Below, one piece after another: positions 1-6,122 of a stretch of 15,193 nucleotides of DNA. The notes beneath the pieces are model-generated. The model saw nothing but the letters and a program-made list of their open reading frames with translations, was not told the origin of the DNA and made no database searches. The stretch comes from JBFEYJ01 sp041563315 (GTDB lineage: Bacteria; Pseudomonadota; Gammaproteobacteria; Thiohalomonadales; Thiohalomonadaceae): NCBI GenBank assembly GCA_041563315.1, contig JBFFNE010000073.1:1-15193 (forward strand), read 5' to 3'. Both the position numbers and the translations under genes were made by a program. Positions within the stretch are counted from its first letter, which is position 1. The number at the start of each line of letters is the position of its first letter.

Positions 1-93
1 CAGTTCTTTTATCGCGTCCCCCACCAGTTCGGCTCCGGCGTTAATGAGTATAACGATTTGACCGCGTGCGTCGTTACGCTACTTCAGGTATAG
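1..93 (+). CDS. Possible C-terminal fragment of an upstream gene
   Basis: Frame 1 is open from the first base to a TAG at 91-93, giving 30 residues that end in NDLTACVVTLLQV. The alternating polar and hydrophobic pattern could be a final beta strand, but 30 open codons at a window edge can occur by chance. I do not recognise the protein. If it is real, its stop lies about 210 bases before the phosphofructokinase start, leaving room for an independent promoter. Confidence 0.25.
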   Translation, partial: QFFYRVPHQFGSGVNEYNDLTACVVTLLQV

Positions 94-304
94 GCCAAAC
101 GCCAGGCCGAGGAGACATAGCAACAACAATAAACGAAGGAACCACTGAATTAAGTGAGCACACCGGGTGAGATGTCAGCACACGGAGCCTGGCAACCCAG
201 GCAGATCAAGTCTGATCGGCGAAGAAGTGCACCGCACAACACGACAGCTTGCCCGCGCAATCACTTATACAGAGGTTCCCCAACCATCAGGGAGACAGAA
301 AATT
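94..304 (+). other. Structured leader upstream of the PPi-phosphofructokinase gene
   Basis: This 211-base stretch has no convincing gene. It holds three adjacent small inverted repeats: GCCTGG/CCAGGC at 187-202 with a CAAC loop, GATCA/TGATC at 204-217 with an AGTC loop, and GTGC/GCAC at 227-237 with a 3-base loop. A Shine-Dalgarno-like CAGGGAGA lies just before the ATG at 305. No convincing sigma-70 promoter was found by eye. The phosphofructokinase frame extends open into this region, but that extension does not look like protein of the family. Confidence 0.4.
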
Positions 305-1573
305 ATGGCAAAAAAGATGAACGCTTTTTATGCGCAGTCGGGTGGGGTGACTGCGGTCATTAATGCCTCGGCATGCGGAGTCATTGAAACGGCTCGCCAG
401 CATAAGGATAAAATCGGTAAGGTTTATGCCGGCCGCAACGGCATTATCGGTGCCTTGACAGAGGACCTCATCGACACCACCAAGGAAAGCAAATCCGCCA
501 TCGCTGCGCTCAAGCATACCCCTTCAGGTGCCTTCGGCTCCTGCCGCTACAAACTCAAGAGCCTGGAAGCGAACAAAGCCGAGTACGAACGGCTGATTGA
601 GGTGTTCAAGGCCCATAATATCGGCTACTTCTTCTATAATGGTGGTGGTGATTCTGCCGACACCTGCCACAAGATTTCCCAACTCTCCAAAAAAATGGGC
701 TACCCGATCCAGGCGATCCACGTGCCCAAAACGGTGGACAACGATCTGCCAATCACCGACAACTGCCCCGGTTTCGGCTCGGTAGCCAAATACATCGCCA
801 TCTCCACCCGCGAAGCCAGCTTCGATGTTGCCTCCATGGCCGCGACCTCCACCAAGGTGTTTGTGCTTGAGGTGATGGGACGTCATGCCGGCTGGATTGC
901 CGCCGCTGGTGGCCTTGCCTCCGATGAGGAGACAGAAATCCCGGTTGTCATCCTGTTTCCCGAGGTTGTCTTCGACCGCAAGAAATTCATGGCGGCCGTG
1001 GATGAGAATGTTAAGAAATTTGGGTACTGCTCGGTGGTGGTTTCCGAGGGCGTGCATGATGCCGATGGCAAGTTCCTGGCCGATCAAGGGCTAAAAGATG
1101 CCTTCGGCCATGCCCAACTGGGTGGTGTCGCACCGGTGGTGGCCAACATGGTCCGCGAAGACCTGGGTTACAAGTACCATTGGGCAGTCGCTGATTACTT
1201 GCAGCGTGCCAGTCGCCACATCGCCTCTAAATCCGATGTCGACCAAGCCTACGCCATGGGCAAGGCCGCCGTGGAGCTAGCCCTTAAGGGTAAAAATGCC
1301 GTGATGCCCACGGTAGTTCGCAAGTCTGACAAGCCGTATAAATGGACTGTTGGTGAGGCACCGCTCAGCAAAGTTGCCAACGTCGAAAAGATGATGCCCA
1401 AGAGCTTCATCACTAAAGACGGCTTCGGTATCACGCCAAAATGTCGCACGTACCTGGAGCCACTGATTCAGGGAGAAGATTATCCACCTTACGGCAAAAA
1501 CGGTATGCCAAAATACATCAGGCTCAAAAATGTTGCCGTGCCGAAAAAGCTAGATGAATTTGAACTGAAATAA
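305..1573 (+). CDS. pfp: PPi-dependent 6-phosphofructokinase
   Basis: This cytoplasmic enzyme reversibly converts fructose 6-phosphate plus PPi to fructose 1,6-bisphosphate plus phosphate. The protein is 422 residues from the ATG at 305, which follows a GGGAGA ribosome site. The open frame continues to 167, but those 46 residues are unlike the family. The phosphate-donor loop reads NGGGDS (112-117). Its Asp116 sits where ATP enzymes have a Gly. The substrate loop reads PKTVDND (141-147), with Lys142 in place of the Gly of the ATP-type PGTIDND. Asp and Lys at these two sites mark PPi specificity in the family. MGRHAGW (191-197) is the conserved fructose-phosphate-binding segment. The reaction is near equilibrium, so the enzyme can also act in the gluconeogenic or Calvin-cycle direction, as shown for Methylococcus. 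The next gene is a membrane pyrophosphatase, which fits a PPi-based economy. Confidence 0.93.
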   Translation: MAKKMNAFYAQSGGVTAVINASACGVIETARQHKDKIGKVYAGRNGIIGALTEDLIDTTKESKSAIAALKHTPSGAFGSCRYKLKSLEANKAEYERLIEVFKAHNIGYFFYNGGGDSADTCHKISQLSKKMGYPIQAIHVPKTVDNDLPITDNCPGFGSVAKYIAISTREASFDVASMAATSTKVFVLEVMGRHAGWIAAAGGLASDEETEIPVVILFPEVVFDRKKFMAAVDENVKKFGYCSVVVSEGVHDADGKFLADQGLKDAFGHAQLGGVAPVVANMVREDLGYKYHWAVADYLQRASRHIASKSDVDQAYAMGKAAVELALKGKNAVMPTVVRKSDKPYKWTVGEAPLSKVANVEKMMPKSFITKDGFGITPKCRTYLEPLIQGEDYPPYGKNGMPKYIRLKNVAVPKKLDEFELK

Positions 1574-1581
1574 GAAGAAAC

Positions 1582-1610
1582 AAAAGGGAGCCTTGGCTCC
1601 CTTTTGTTTT
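1582..1610 (+). terminator. Rho-independent terminator after pfp
   Basis: A perfect 11-base-pair stem, AAAAGGGAGCC (1582-1592) with GGCTCCCTTTT (1595-1605), is followed by GTTTT. It begins 8 bases after the pfp stop codon. Because the stem is A-rich on the left and T-rich on the right it could work in either direction. It separates pfp from hppA, so co-transcription would need read-through. Confidence 0.85.
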
Positions 1611-1675
1611 CTATGGCGGAAAAGACGAAAAAGCGTACGTCATTAAAGTCGAAATGAAACGGGGAGGATGAACGA

Positions 1676-3691
1676 ATGAACGCAGGACTTTGGTTTGCCC
1701 TGATCTGTGCCGGCCTAGCGCTGGTCTACGGAGCGATATCGGTAAAGTGGATTCTGACCAAGCCAACCGGAAATGAGCGGATGCAGGAGATCTCCGCAGC
1801 CATACAGGAAGGCGCGCAGGCCTACCTCAACCGCCAGTATGTAACCATCGGCATGGCCGGCATCGTGCTGCTGCTCCTTGTTGGCTGGTATATAGGCGTT
1901 CCCACCGCGATCGGCTTTACCATCGGTGCTGTGTTCTCCGGACTCGCCGGTTACATCGGTATGAATATCTCGGTGCGCGCCAATGTTCGCACCGCAGAAG
2001 CGGCCAATGACGGACTCAATGCCGCGATGCAGATCGCCTTTCGTGGCGGCGCCATCACCGGGATGCTGGTAGTCGGCCTCGGCTTGCTCGGTGTCGCCGG
2101 TTACTACATGTTGCTGCTCGCCTTTGGCGTGGAAGATCCGCTCCACCCTCTGGTCGGACTGGCCTTCGGCGGCTCACTGATCTCCATCTTCGCCCGTCTC
2201 GGTGGCGGCATATTCACCAAAGGTGCTGATGTCGGTGCAGACATCGTCGGCAAGGTCGAGGCCGGTATTCCGGAAGACGATCCGCGCAACCCGGCGGTCA
2301 TCGCCGACAATGTGGGCGATAACGTTGGTGATTGCGCCGGTATGGCGGCCGACCTTTTCGAAACCTACGCAGTCACCGTGATCGCCACCATGCTGCTTGG
2401 TGGTCTGCTACTAAGCAATGGAGATACTACGGCAGCGGTCTATCCACTGGTGCTCGGCGGGGTGTCCATCATTGCCTCTATCATCGGGACGTTTTTCGTC
2501 AAGGTCCGGGAAGGCGGCAAAATCATGAACGCCCTCTACCGCGGCCTCATTGTCGCCGGGGTGCTGGCGGCCGCCGCTTTCTATCCGGTGACCTCCATGA
2601 TGATGGGCGACAACGGGACTCACAGCGTGATGGCATTGTGGGGCTCGGCCCTCATCGGCTTGCTGCTTACCGCGGCGATGGTGGTGATCACCGAGTACTA
2701 CACTGCCACCGAATACAAGCCGGTGCGTCACATCGCCGAAGCCTCCACCACCGGCGACGGCACCAATGTCATCGCCGGTCTGGGGGTGTCAATGAAATCC
2801 ACCACTGCGCCGGTGCTGGCAGTCTGCGCCAGCATTTGGGGTGCCTATGACCTGGCTGGGCTCTATGGCATCGCCATCGCCGCCACCGCCATGCTTTCCA
2901 TGACCGGCATCATCGTCGCACTCGATGCCTACGGCCCTATCACCGACAACGCCGGCGGCATCGCCGAGATGGCCGAGCTAGACGAGAAGATCCGCAACAT
3001 CACCGACCCACTGGATGCGGTGGGCAATACCACCAAAGCGGTCACCAAGGGATATGCCATCGGTTCGGCTGGCCTCGCCGCCCTAGTGCTGTTTGCCGAT
3101 TACACGCACGCCCTGGCGGGTGCTGGCGAGGCAGCGCTGAACTTCTCACTGGACAACCACATGGTCATCATCGGCCTGTTCATCGGCGGCTTGGTTCCCT
3201 ACCTGTTCGGCGCCATGGCAATGGAGGCCGTGGGGCGTGCTGCCGGCGGCATCGTCAACGAGGTACGCCGCCAGTTTCGGGAGATGCCAGGCATCATGGA
3301 CCACAGTCAGAAGCCGGACTATTCCCGCGCGGTGGACATGCTCACAAAGTCCGCGATCAAGGAGATGATCATTCCCTCGCTACTCCCGGTACTGGTACCC
3401 GTGGTGGTCGGTCTGACCCTTGGTAAAGAGGCACTTGGCGGCCTTCTCATCGGCACAATCGTTACCGGCCTGTTCGTGGCCATCTCCATGACCACCGGCG
3501 GAGGTGCCTGGGATAACGCCAAAAAGTACATCGAGGACGGCAACTTCGGCGGCAAGGGTTCCGACGCCCACAAGGCGGCAGTCACCGGTGATACCGTAGG
3601 CGACCCCTACAAGGACACTGCCGGCCCGGCGATCAATCCGCTAATCAAGATCATCAACATTGTCGCGCTAATGATCGTCCCACTTCTGTAA
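1676..3691 (+). CDS. hppA: H+-translocating membrane pyrophosphatase, K+-independent type
   Basis: This integral inner-membrane pump couples PPi hydrolysis to proton movement, or can make PPi from the proton gradient. It is 671 residues with many hydrophobic helices, the usual bacterial length. The PPi/Mg site is visible as DDPRNPAVIADNVGDNVGD (201-219), then GTNVIAGLGVSMKST (362-376), and GDTVGDPYKDTAGP near the C terminus. The subtype motif reads GNTTKA (450-455). Lys454 is the residue that marks K+-independent enzymes; K+-dependent ones have Ala there. I infer proton rather than sodium pumping from the subtype. The start is supported by GGGGAGGA about 8 bases before the ATG. A terminator lies between pfp and this gene and a soluble pyrophosphatase follows, so three PPi enzymes are adjacent. 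Confidence 0.97.
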   Translation: MNAGLWFALICAGLALVYGAISVKWILTKPTGNERMQEISAAIQEGAQAYLNRQYVTIGMAGIVLLLLVGWYIGVPTAIGFTIGAVFSGLAGYIGMNISVRANVRTAEAANDGLNAAMQIAFRGGAITGMLVVGLGLLGVAGYYMLLLAFGVEDPLHPLVGLAFGGSLISIFARLGGGIFTKGADVGADIVGKVEAGIPEDDPRNPAVIADNVGDNVGDCAGMAADLFETYAVTVIATMLLGGLLLSNGDTTAAVYPLVLGGVSIIASIIGTFFVKVREGGKIMNALYRGLIVAGVLAAAAFYPVTSMMMGDNGTHSVMALWGSALIGLLLTAAMVVITEYYTATEYKPVRHIAEASTTGDGTNVIAGLGVSMKSTTAPVLAVCASIWGAYDLAGLYGIAIAATAMLSMTGIIVALDAYGPITDNAGGIAEMAELDEKIRNITDPLDAVGNTTKAVTKGYAIGSAGLAALVLFADYTHALAGAGEAALNFSLDNHMVIIGLFIGGLVPYLFGAMAMEAVGRAAGGIVNEVRRQFREMPGIMDHSQKPDYSRAVDMLTKSAIKEMIIPSLLPVLVPVVVGLTLGKEALGGLLIGTIVTGLFVAISMTTGGGAWDNAKKYIEDGNFGGKGSDAHKAAVTGDTVGDPYKDTAGPAINPLIKIINIVALMIVPLL

Positions 3692-3695
3692 CTGC

Positions 3696-3795
3696 AGATT
3701 CGAGCGACAAGAGGACAGAGGGCGAGGAAATGAGTACTCTGTGCACACGGTTTATCGATAAACCGCAAGCGCAGCGAGCTCCTCCCCTCGAATCT
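3696..3795 (+). repeat. Nested inverted repeats downstream of hppA
   Basis: AGATTCGAG (3696-3704) is the exact inverse of CTCGAATCT (3787-3795). GAGGA (3711-3715) can also pair with TCCTC (3780-3784). Between them is an 18-base perfect palindrome, CGGTTTATCGATAAACCG (3748-3765), which could form a 7-pair hairpin with a TCGA loop or act as a DNA operator. There is no T tract after the palindrome, so it is not a typical terminator. The stretch starts 5 bases after the hppA stop and has no supported gene. Confidence 0.5.
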
Positions 3796-3832
3796 CGTCT
3801 CTTTTCCCTCCTACCTGCTTCTTTCGTACCTT

Positions 3833-3860
3833 TTGAATTACGAGAAGGCCGGTATATAAT
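3833..3860 (+). promoter_or_regulatory. Predicted sigma-70 promoter for ppa
   Basis: A -35-like TTGAAT (3833-3838) and a perfect -10 TATAAT (3855-3860) are 16 bases apart. Transcription would start near 3867, about 35 bases before the ppa ATG. The -10 box lies in the tip of the terminator-like hairpin at 3843-3878. Confidence 0.55.
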
Positions 3861-3878
3861 GCCGGCCTTTTCATTTTT
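3843..3878 (+). terminator. Probable hppA terminator overlapping the ppa promoter
   Basis: The left arm AAGGCCGGTAT (3845-3855) pairs with ATGCCGGCCTT (3859-3869), with one G-U pair and a 3-base loop, and can extend two pairs outward. It is followed by TT, CA and TTTTT. This fits an intrinsic terminator for transcripts arriving from hppA. A transcript started from the overlapping promoter would begin inside the right arm, so it would not carry the hairpin. Confidence 0.7.
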
Positions 3879-3901
3879 GCAATCTTCCAAAGGGCTTTCC
3901 C

Positions 3902-4450
3902 ATGAATCTCGACAGAGTCAACTCCGGCAAAGACGTCCCTAACGACATCAACGTAATCATCGAGATCCCTGCCCACAGCGATCCGGTCAAATACGAGGTG
4001 GACAAGGATACCGGCGCCATGTTTGTGGACCGCTTCATGAACACCGCCATGCACTATCCCTGCAACTACGGCTATGTCCCACATACTCTGTCGGACGATG
4101 GTGACCCTATAGACGTGCTGGTAGTCACCCCGGTGCCACTGATCCCAGGTTCGGTGATCCGCTGCCGCCCGGTTGGTGTGCTGAAAATGACCGATGAGTC
4201 CGGCGACGACGCCAAAGTACTCGCCGTCCCGATCGACAAGCTCTGCCGTATCTATCGCAACGCCAAGGACGTCAATGACATGTCACCGGCACTGCTGGAG
4301 CAGATCGCCCATTTCTTCGAGCACTACAAAGACCTCGATGAAGGGAAGTGGGTGCGAGTAGAGGGCTGGGGTGATGTCGAGGCAGCCAAACAGGAGATCA
4401 TAAACTCCATGGAGATGTACCGGCAGGCACCCGAGAAGCCCAACTTCTGA
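3902..4450 (+). CDS. ppa: Soluble inorganic pyrophosphatase, family I
   Basis: This cytoplasmic Mg-dependent enzyme hydrolyses PPi to two phosphates and so pulls biosynthetic reactions forward. The protein is 182 residues, close to the 175 of the Escherichia coli enzyme. The family I signature reads DGDPIDVLV, with metal-binding Asp66, Asp68 and Asp71. A second acidic segment, DESGDDAKVLAVP, supplies Asp98 and Asp103. NYGYVP (55-60) and KYEVDK (30-35) are also typical. The ribosome site, AAGGG about 8 bases before the ATG, is modest. The gene appears to have its own promoter at 3833-3860. A soluble PPase next to a PPi-PFK and a PPi-driven proton pump is notable, because it would dissipate the same PPi pool; separate regulation would be expected. 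Confidence 0.96.
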   Translation: MNLDRVNSGKDVPNDINVIIEIPAHSDPVKYEVDKDTGAMFVDRFMNTAMHYPCNYGYVPHTLSDDGDPIDVLVVTPVPLIPGSVIRCRPVGVLKMTDESGDDAKVLAVPIDKLCRIYRNAKDVNDMSPALLEQIAHFFEHYKDLDEGKWVRVEGWGDVEAAKQEIINSMEMYRQAPEKPNF

Positions 4451-4481
4451 TCCGGCGTAATCCGGACAGAAACAACGGGTA

Positions 4482-4515
4482 CGATGAAATTTCGCTTTCA
4501 TCGGCCCCCATTTTT
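4482..4515 (+). terminator. Weak terminator candidate after ppa
   Basis: CGATGAAA (4482-4489) pairs with TTTCATCG (4496-4503) around a 6-base loop. The T tract comes only after a GCCCCCA spacer, which is further from the stem than in a classical terminator. It lies between ppa and the phosphodiesterase gene. Confidence 0.35.
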
Positions 4516-4531
4516 CTATTAACTTAATCCC

Positions 4532-5059
4532 ATGAAGATTTGCATCGTTTCCGACAGCCATGACCGCCGCGACATGCTTGCCGCCGCCGTCGGCGAAGCC
4601 CACACTCTCGGCGCCCAGGCGGTGCTGCATTGTGGTGATGTGGTAGCGCCAACGGCGCTGCGTCCACTGCAGCAGTTCGGCTTGCCGGTGCACGTGATCC
4701 ACGGCAACAACATTGGCGATACCTACGCCATGTTCATGCTGGCTCAGGAGCCGGAGAGCGTCATTCACTACCACGGGATGGATGCGGGTCTGGAGCTGGC
4801 CGGTAAGCGCATCTTCCTGGTCCACTACCCCCACTACGCCGAGGCACTGGCGCTGACGGGTGAGTGGGACATTGTCTGCTGCGGCCACGACCACCATCCC
4901 GCCATTACCCCCGTGGATAACATCAAGCAGGGGCAGACCCTGATCATCAATCCAGGCACCATCGCCGGCCTCGGTCCGCGGGCCAGCTATATCATCGGTG
5001 ACCTGGAAACGCTGGAATTCGAGATCCGCGAGGTCCCAGCACCGGTGCCTCGCAAATAG
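4532..5059 (+). CDS. YfcE/MJ0936-type metallophosphodiesterase
   Basis: This is a 175-residue calcineurin-like metallophosphatase of the small YfcE/MJ0936 class; members hydrolyse phosphodiesters, but the natural substrate is usually unknown. The metal-ligand motifs appear in order: DSH (8-10), GD (35-36), GNN (58-60), HYPHY (98-102) and GHDHH (118-122). The second His motif is GHDHH rather than the common GHTH. The C-terminal part, with NPGT and a closing beta-rich segment, matches the family fold. No Shine-Dalgarno is evident before the ATG at 4532, and translation may rely on another signal. It follows ppa by 81 bases on the same strand, so co-transcription is possible. Its stop is 7 bases from the left end of a repeat element. 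Confidence 0.87.
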   Translation: MKICIVSDSHDRRDMLAAAVGEAHTLGAQAVLHCGDVVAPTALRPLQQFGLPVHVIHGNNIGDTYAMFMLAQEPESVIHYHGMDAGLELAGKRIFLVHYPHYAEALALTGEWDIVCCGHDHHPAITPVDNIKQGQTLIINPGTIAGLGPRASYIIGDLETLEFEIREVPAPVPRK

Positions 5060-5065
5060 TATAAA

Positions 5066-5242
5066 AACCTTTCAACGCAAAGACGCAAAGGTCGCAAAGG
5101 CTGATGAGGTAATCCGTTCGGGGGATGGGTTTCACTTCATTCTACCTACCCACCCTTCCATGGGCAGACCGGATTGTCGTTGTCGTGCCCTCCCTATGCA
5201 TCCTTTGCGATCTTTGCGTCTTTGAGGCCTTTGCGTTAAAGG
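5066..5242. repeat. GCAAAG-type dispersed inverted-repeat element
   Basis: The left arm (5066-5100) has three GCAAAG units at 8-9-base steps after CTTTCAAC. The right arm (5201-5242) holds the inverse, with CTTTGCG and CTTTGAG units ending in GTTAAAGG. The reverse complement of the right arm aligns with the left arm apart from one extra unit. Inside, AATCCG (5111-5116) is the inverse of CGGATT (5170-5175), so the 177 bases could fold as one long imperfect hairpin. It fills the gap between two converging genes and ends 9 bases before the stop of the DksA-like gene. Open frames across it do not resemble real proteins. It carries no transposase and resembles a non-autonomous, MITE-like repeat. 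Confidence 0.7.
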
Positions 5243-5251
5243 CTTTTGCTT

Positions 5252-5644
5252 TTAAAGGCTGGACTTGCTCTCGAAGTGGCTCTTCTCGTACAGCTCCTGA
5301 TGGAGCATGCAACGGCGGGCGGTAGGATAGGCGTCGAGACGTTCATAGGGGATCTCCTCCTGACACTCCTCGCAGCGTCCGTACCACCCCTCCTTCATCC
5401 TCTCCTGTGCAGCCTCAACCTCGCGCAAGGCCTTAATGGATTGACCAAGGACGGCAGTATTGAGATCCGACAGCAGATCGGCCACCGATTCATCACCGGA
5501 ATCATGCACCTGACCAGCCAGCTCGCTGTACTGCTCTTCATCGGTGCGCAGCAGCTCATCACGAATATCCTTGCGCAGTTGCTGACGTTCGGCTTCCAGC
5601 CGTTGCTTGAACTCGGAGAGTTGTTCGTCACTCAAATGGGACAT
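5252..5644 (-). CDS. DksA/TraR-family zinc-finger protein
   Basis: This is a 130-residue coiled-coil protein with a C-terminal zinc finger, of the type that binds RNA polymerase through its secondary channel. The N-terminal 80 residues are charged and helical. The likely coiled-coil tip reads DSGDES (48-53), a DxxDxS version of the DxxDxA motif of DksA. The finger is Cys91-x2-Cys94 then Cys112-x2-His115, so the fourth ligand is His instead of Cys. The usual RLDAYPTARRC spacer is present. I chose the ATG at 5644 because AAAGGGTG precedes it; an in-frame start at 5677 would overlap moaE and add 11 atypical residues. It is 29 bases after moaE on the same strand and probably shares its transcript. 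It is shorter than the 151-residue E. coli DksA, so it is probably a paralogue. Confidence 0.88.
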   Translation of the reverse strand: MSHLSDEQLSEFKQRLEAERQQLRKDIRDELLRTDEEQYSELAGQVHDSGDESVADLLSDLNTAVLGQSIKALREVEAAQERMKEGWYGRCEECQEEIPYERLDAYPTARRCMLHQELYEKSHFESKSSL

Positions 5645-5673
5645 GTAATCACCCTTTCTGATAAAGAGATTAA

Positions 5674-6120
5674 TCAATAACCGTCAGTGTTCTTGTCTAC
5701 CCAACGGGAGGAGGAGTCCAGTTGTTCCTTTTTCCAGAATGGTGCCCTGGATTTCAACGCCTCCATAATATGGCGACACGCCTCAAAGGCATCCTTGCGA
5801 TGCGCTGACCAGACCGCGACCAGGACAATAGGCTCATTTGGCAGCAGATCTCCCACACGGTGAATAATCAGTTCATCAAGTAGTGCCCATTGCTCCCGGG
5901 CCTCGGCGACGATACGCCCTAACTCCTGTTCGGTCATTCCAGGGTAGTGTTCGAGAGTCATGCCACGTACCTCATCACCTTCATTGAAGTCACGCATACT
6001 GCCAACGAACACCGCGCTGGCGCCGAATTTCCCGGAATACCGGTCTGCAACCACCTCACTCTCGTAGCGCTGCAACGCTTCCCATGGGGCAAACGGTAGC
6101 TCACGAATCTCAATCTTCAC
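5674..6120 (-). CDS. moaE: Molybdopterin synthase catalytic subunit MoaE
   Basis: MoaE, with the thiocarboxylated tail of MoaD, adds two sulfurs to cyclic pyranopterin monophosphate to make molybdopterin in the cytoplasm. The protein is 148 residues, the usual length. Visible motifs are GKFGASAVFVGSMRD (30-44, with Arg43), HRVGDLLPNEP (87-97), AHRKDAFEAC (106-115) and LKSRAPFWKKE (122-132), which holds the catalytic lysines Lys123 and Lys130/131. The start is a GTG at 6120, two bases after the moaD stop. Its ribosome site, GGAGG at 6127-6131, lies inside the last two moaD codons, so translation of the two subunits is probably coupled. Confidence 0.96.
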   Translation of the reverse strand: MKIEIRELPFAPWEALQRYESEVVADRYSGKFGASAVFVGSMRDFNEGDEVRGMTLEHYPGMTEQELGRIVAEAREQWALLDELIIHRVGDLLPNEPIVLVAVWSAHRKDAFEACRHIMEALKSRAPFWKKEQLDSSSRWVDKNTDGY

Positions 6121-6122
6121 CT

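Noticed and set aside
167..304. N-terminal extension of the PPi-phosphofructokinase to the ATG at 167
   Set aside because: The 46 extra residues are unlike the family, the region is hairpin-rich, and a GGGAGA ribosome site points to the ATG at 305.
524..1087. Long minus-strand open frame opposite pfp
   Set aside because: Antisense shadow of a well-supported gene; no recognisable domain and no ribosome site of note.
2332..2850. Long open frame inside hppA, plus strand
   Set aside because: It is a shadow of hppA in another frame; the composition is Arg/His-rich and no family features appear.
3730..3942. Plus-strand open frame across the hppA-ppa gap
   Set aside because: It overlaps palindrome, promoter, terminator and the ppa start; its residues show no protein-like pattern.
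5066..5253. CRISPR-like array of GCAAAG units
   Set aside because: Units are 6-9 bases with 2-3-base spacing and inverted copies; there are no 25-40-base repeats with unique spacers and no cas genes.
4998..5325. Open frames across the GCAAAG element
   Set aside because: They follow the repeat units (QRKDAKVAK- and LRSLRL-like strings), typical of spurious translations of this repeat type.
5246..5680. Plus-strand frame of 144 residues opposite the DksA-like gene
   Set aside because: Antisense shadow; the minus strand encodes clear zinc-finger and coiled-coil features.
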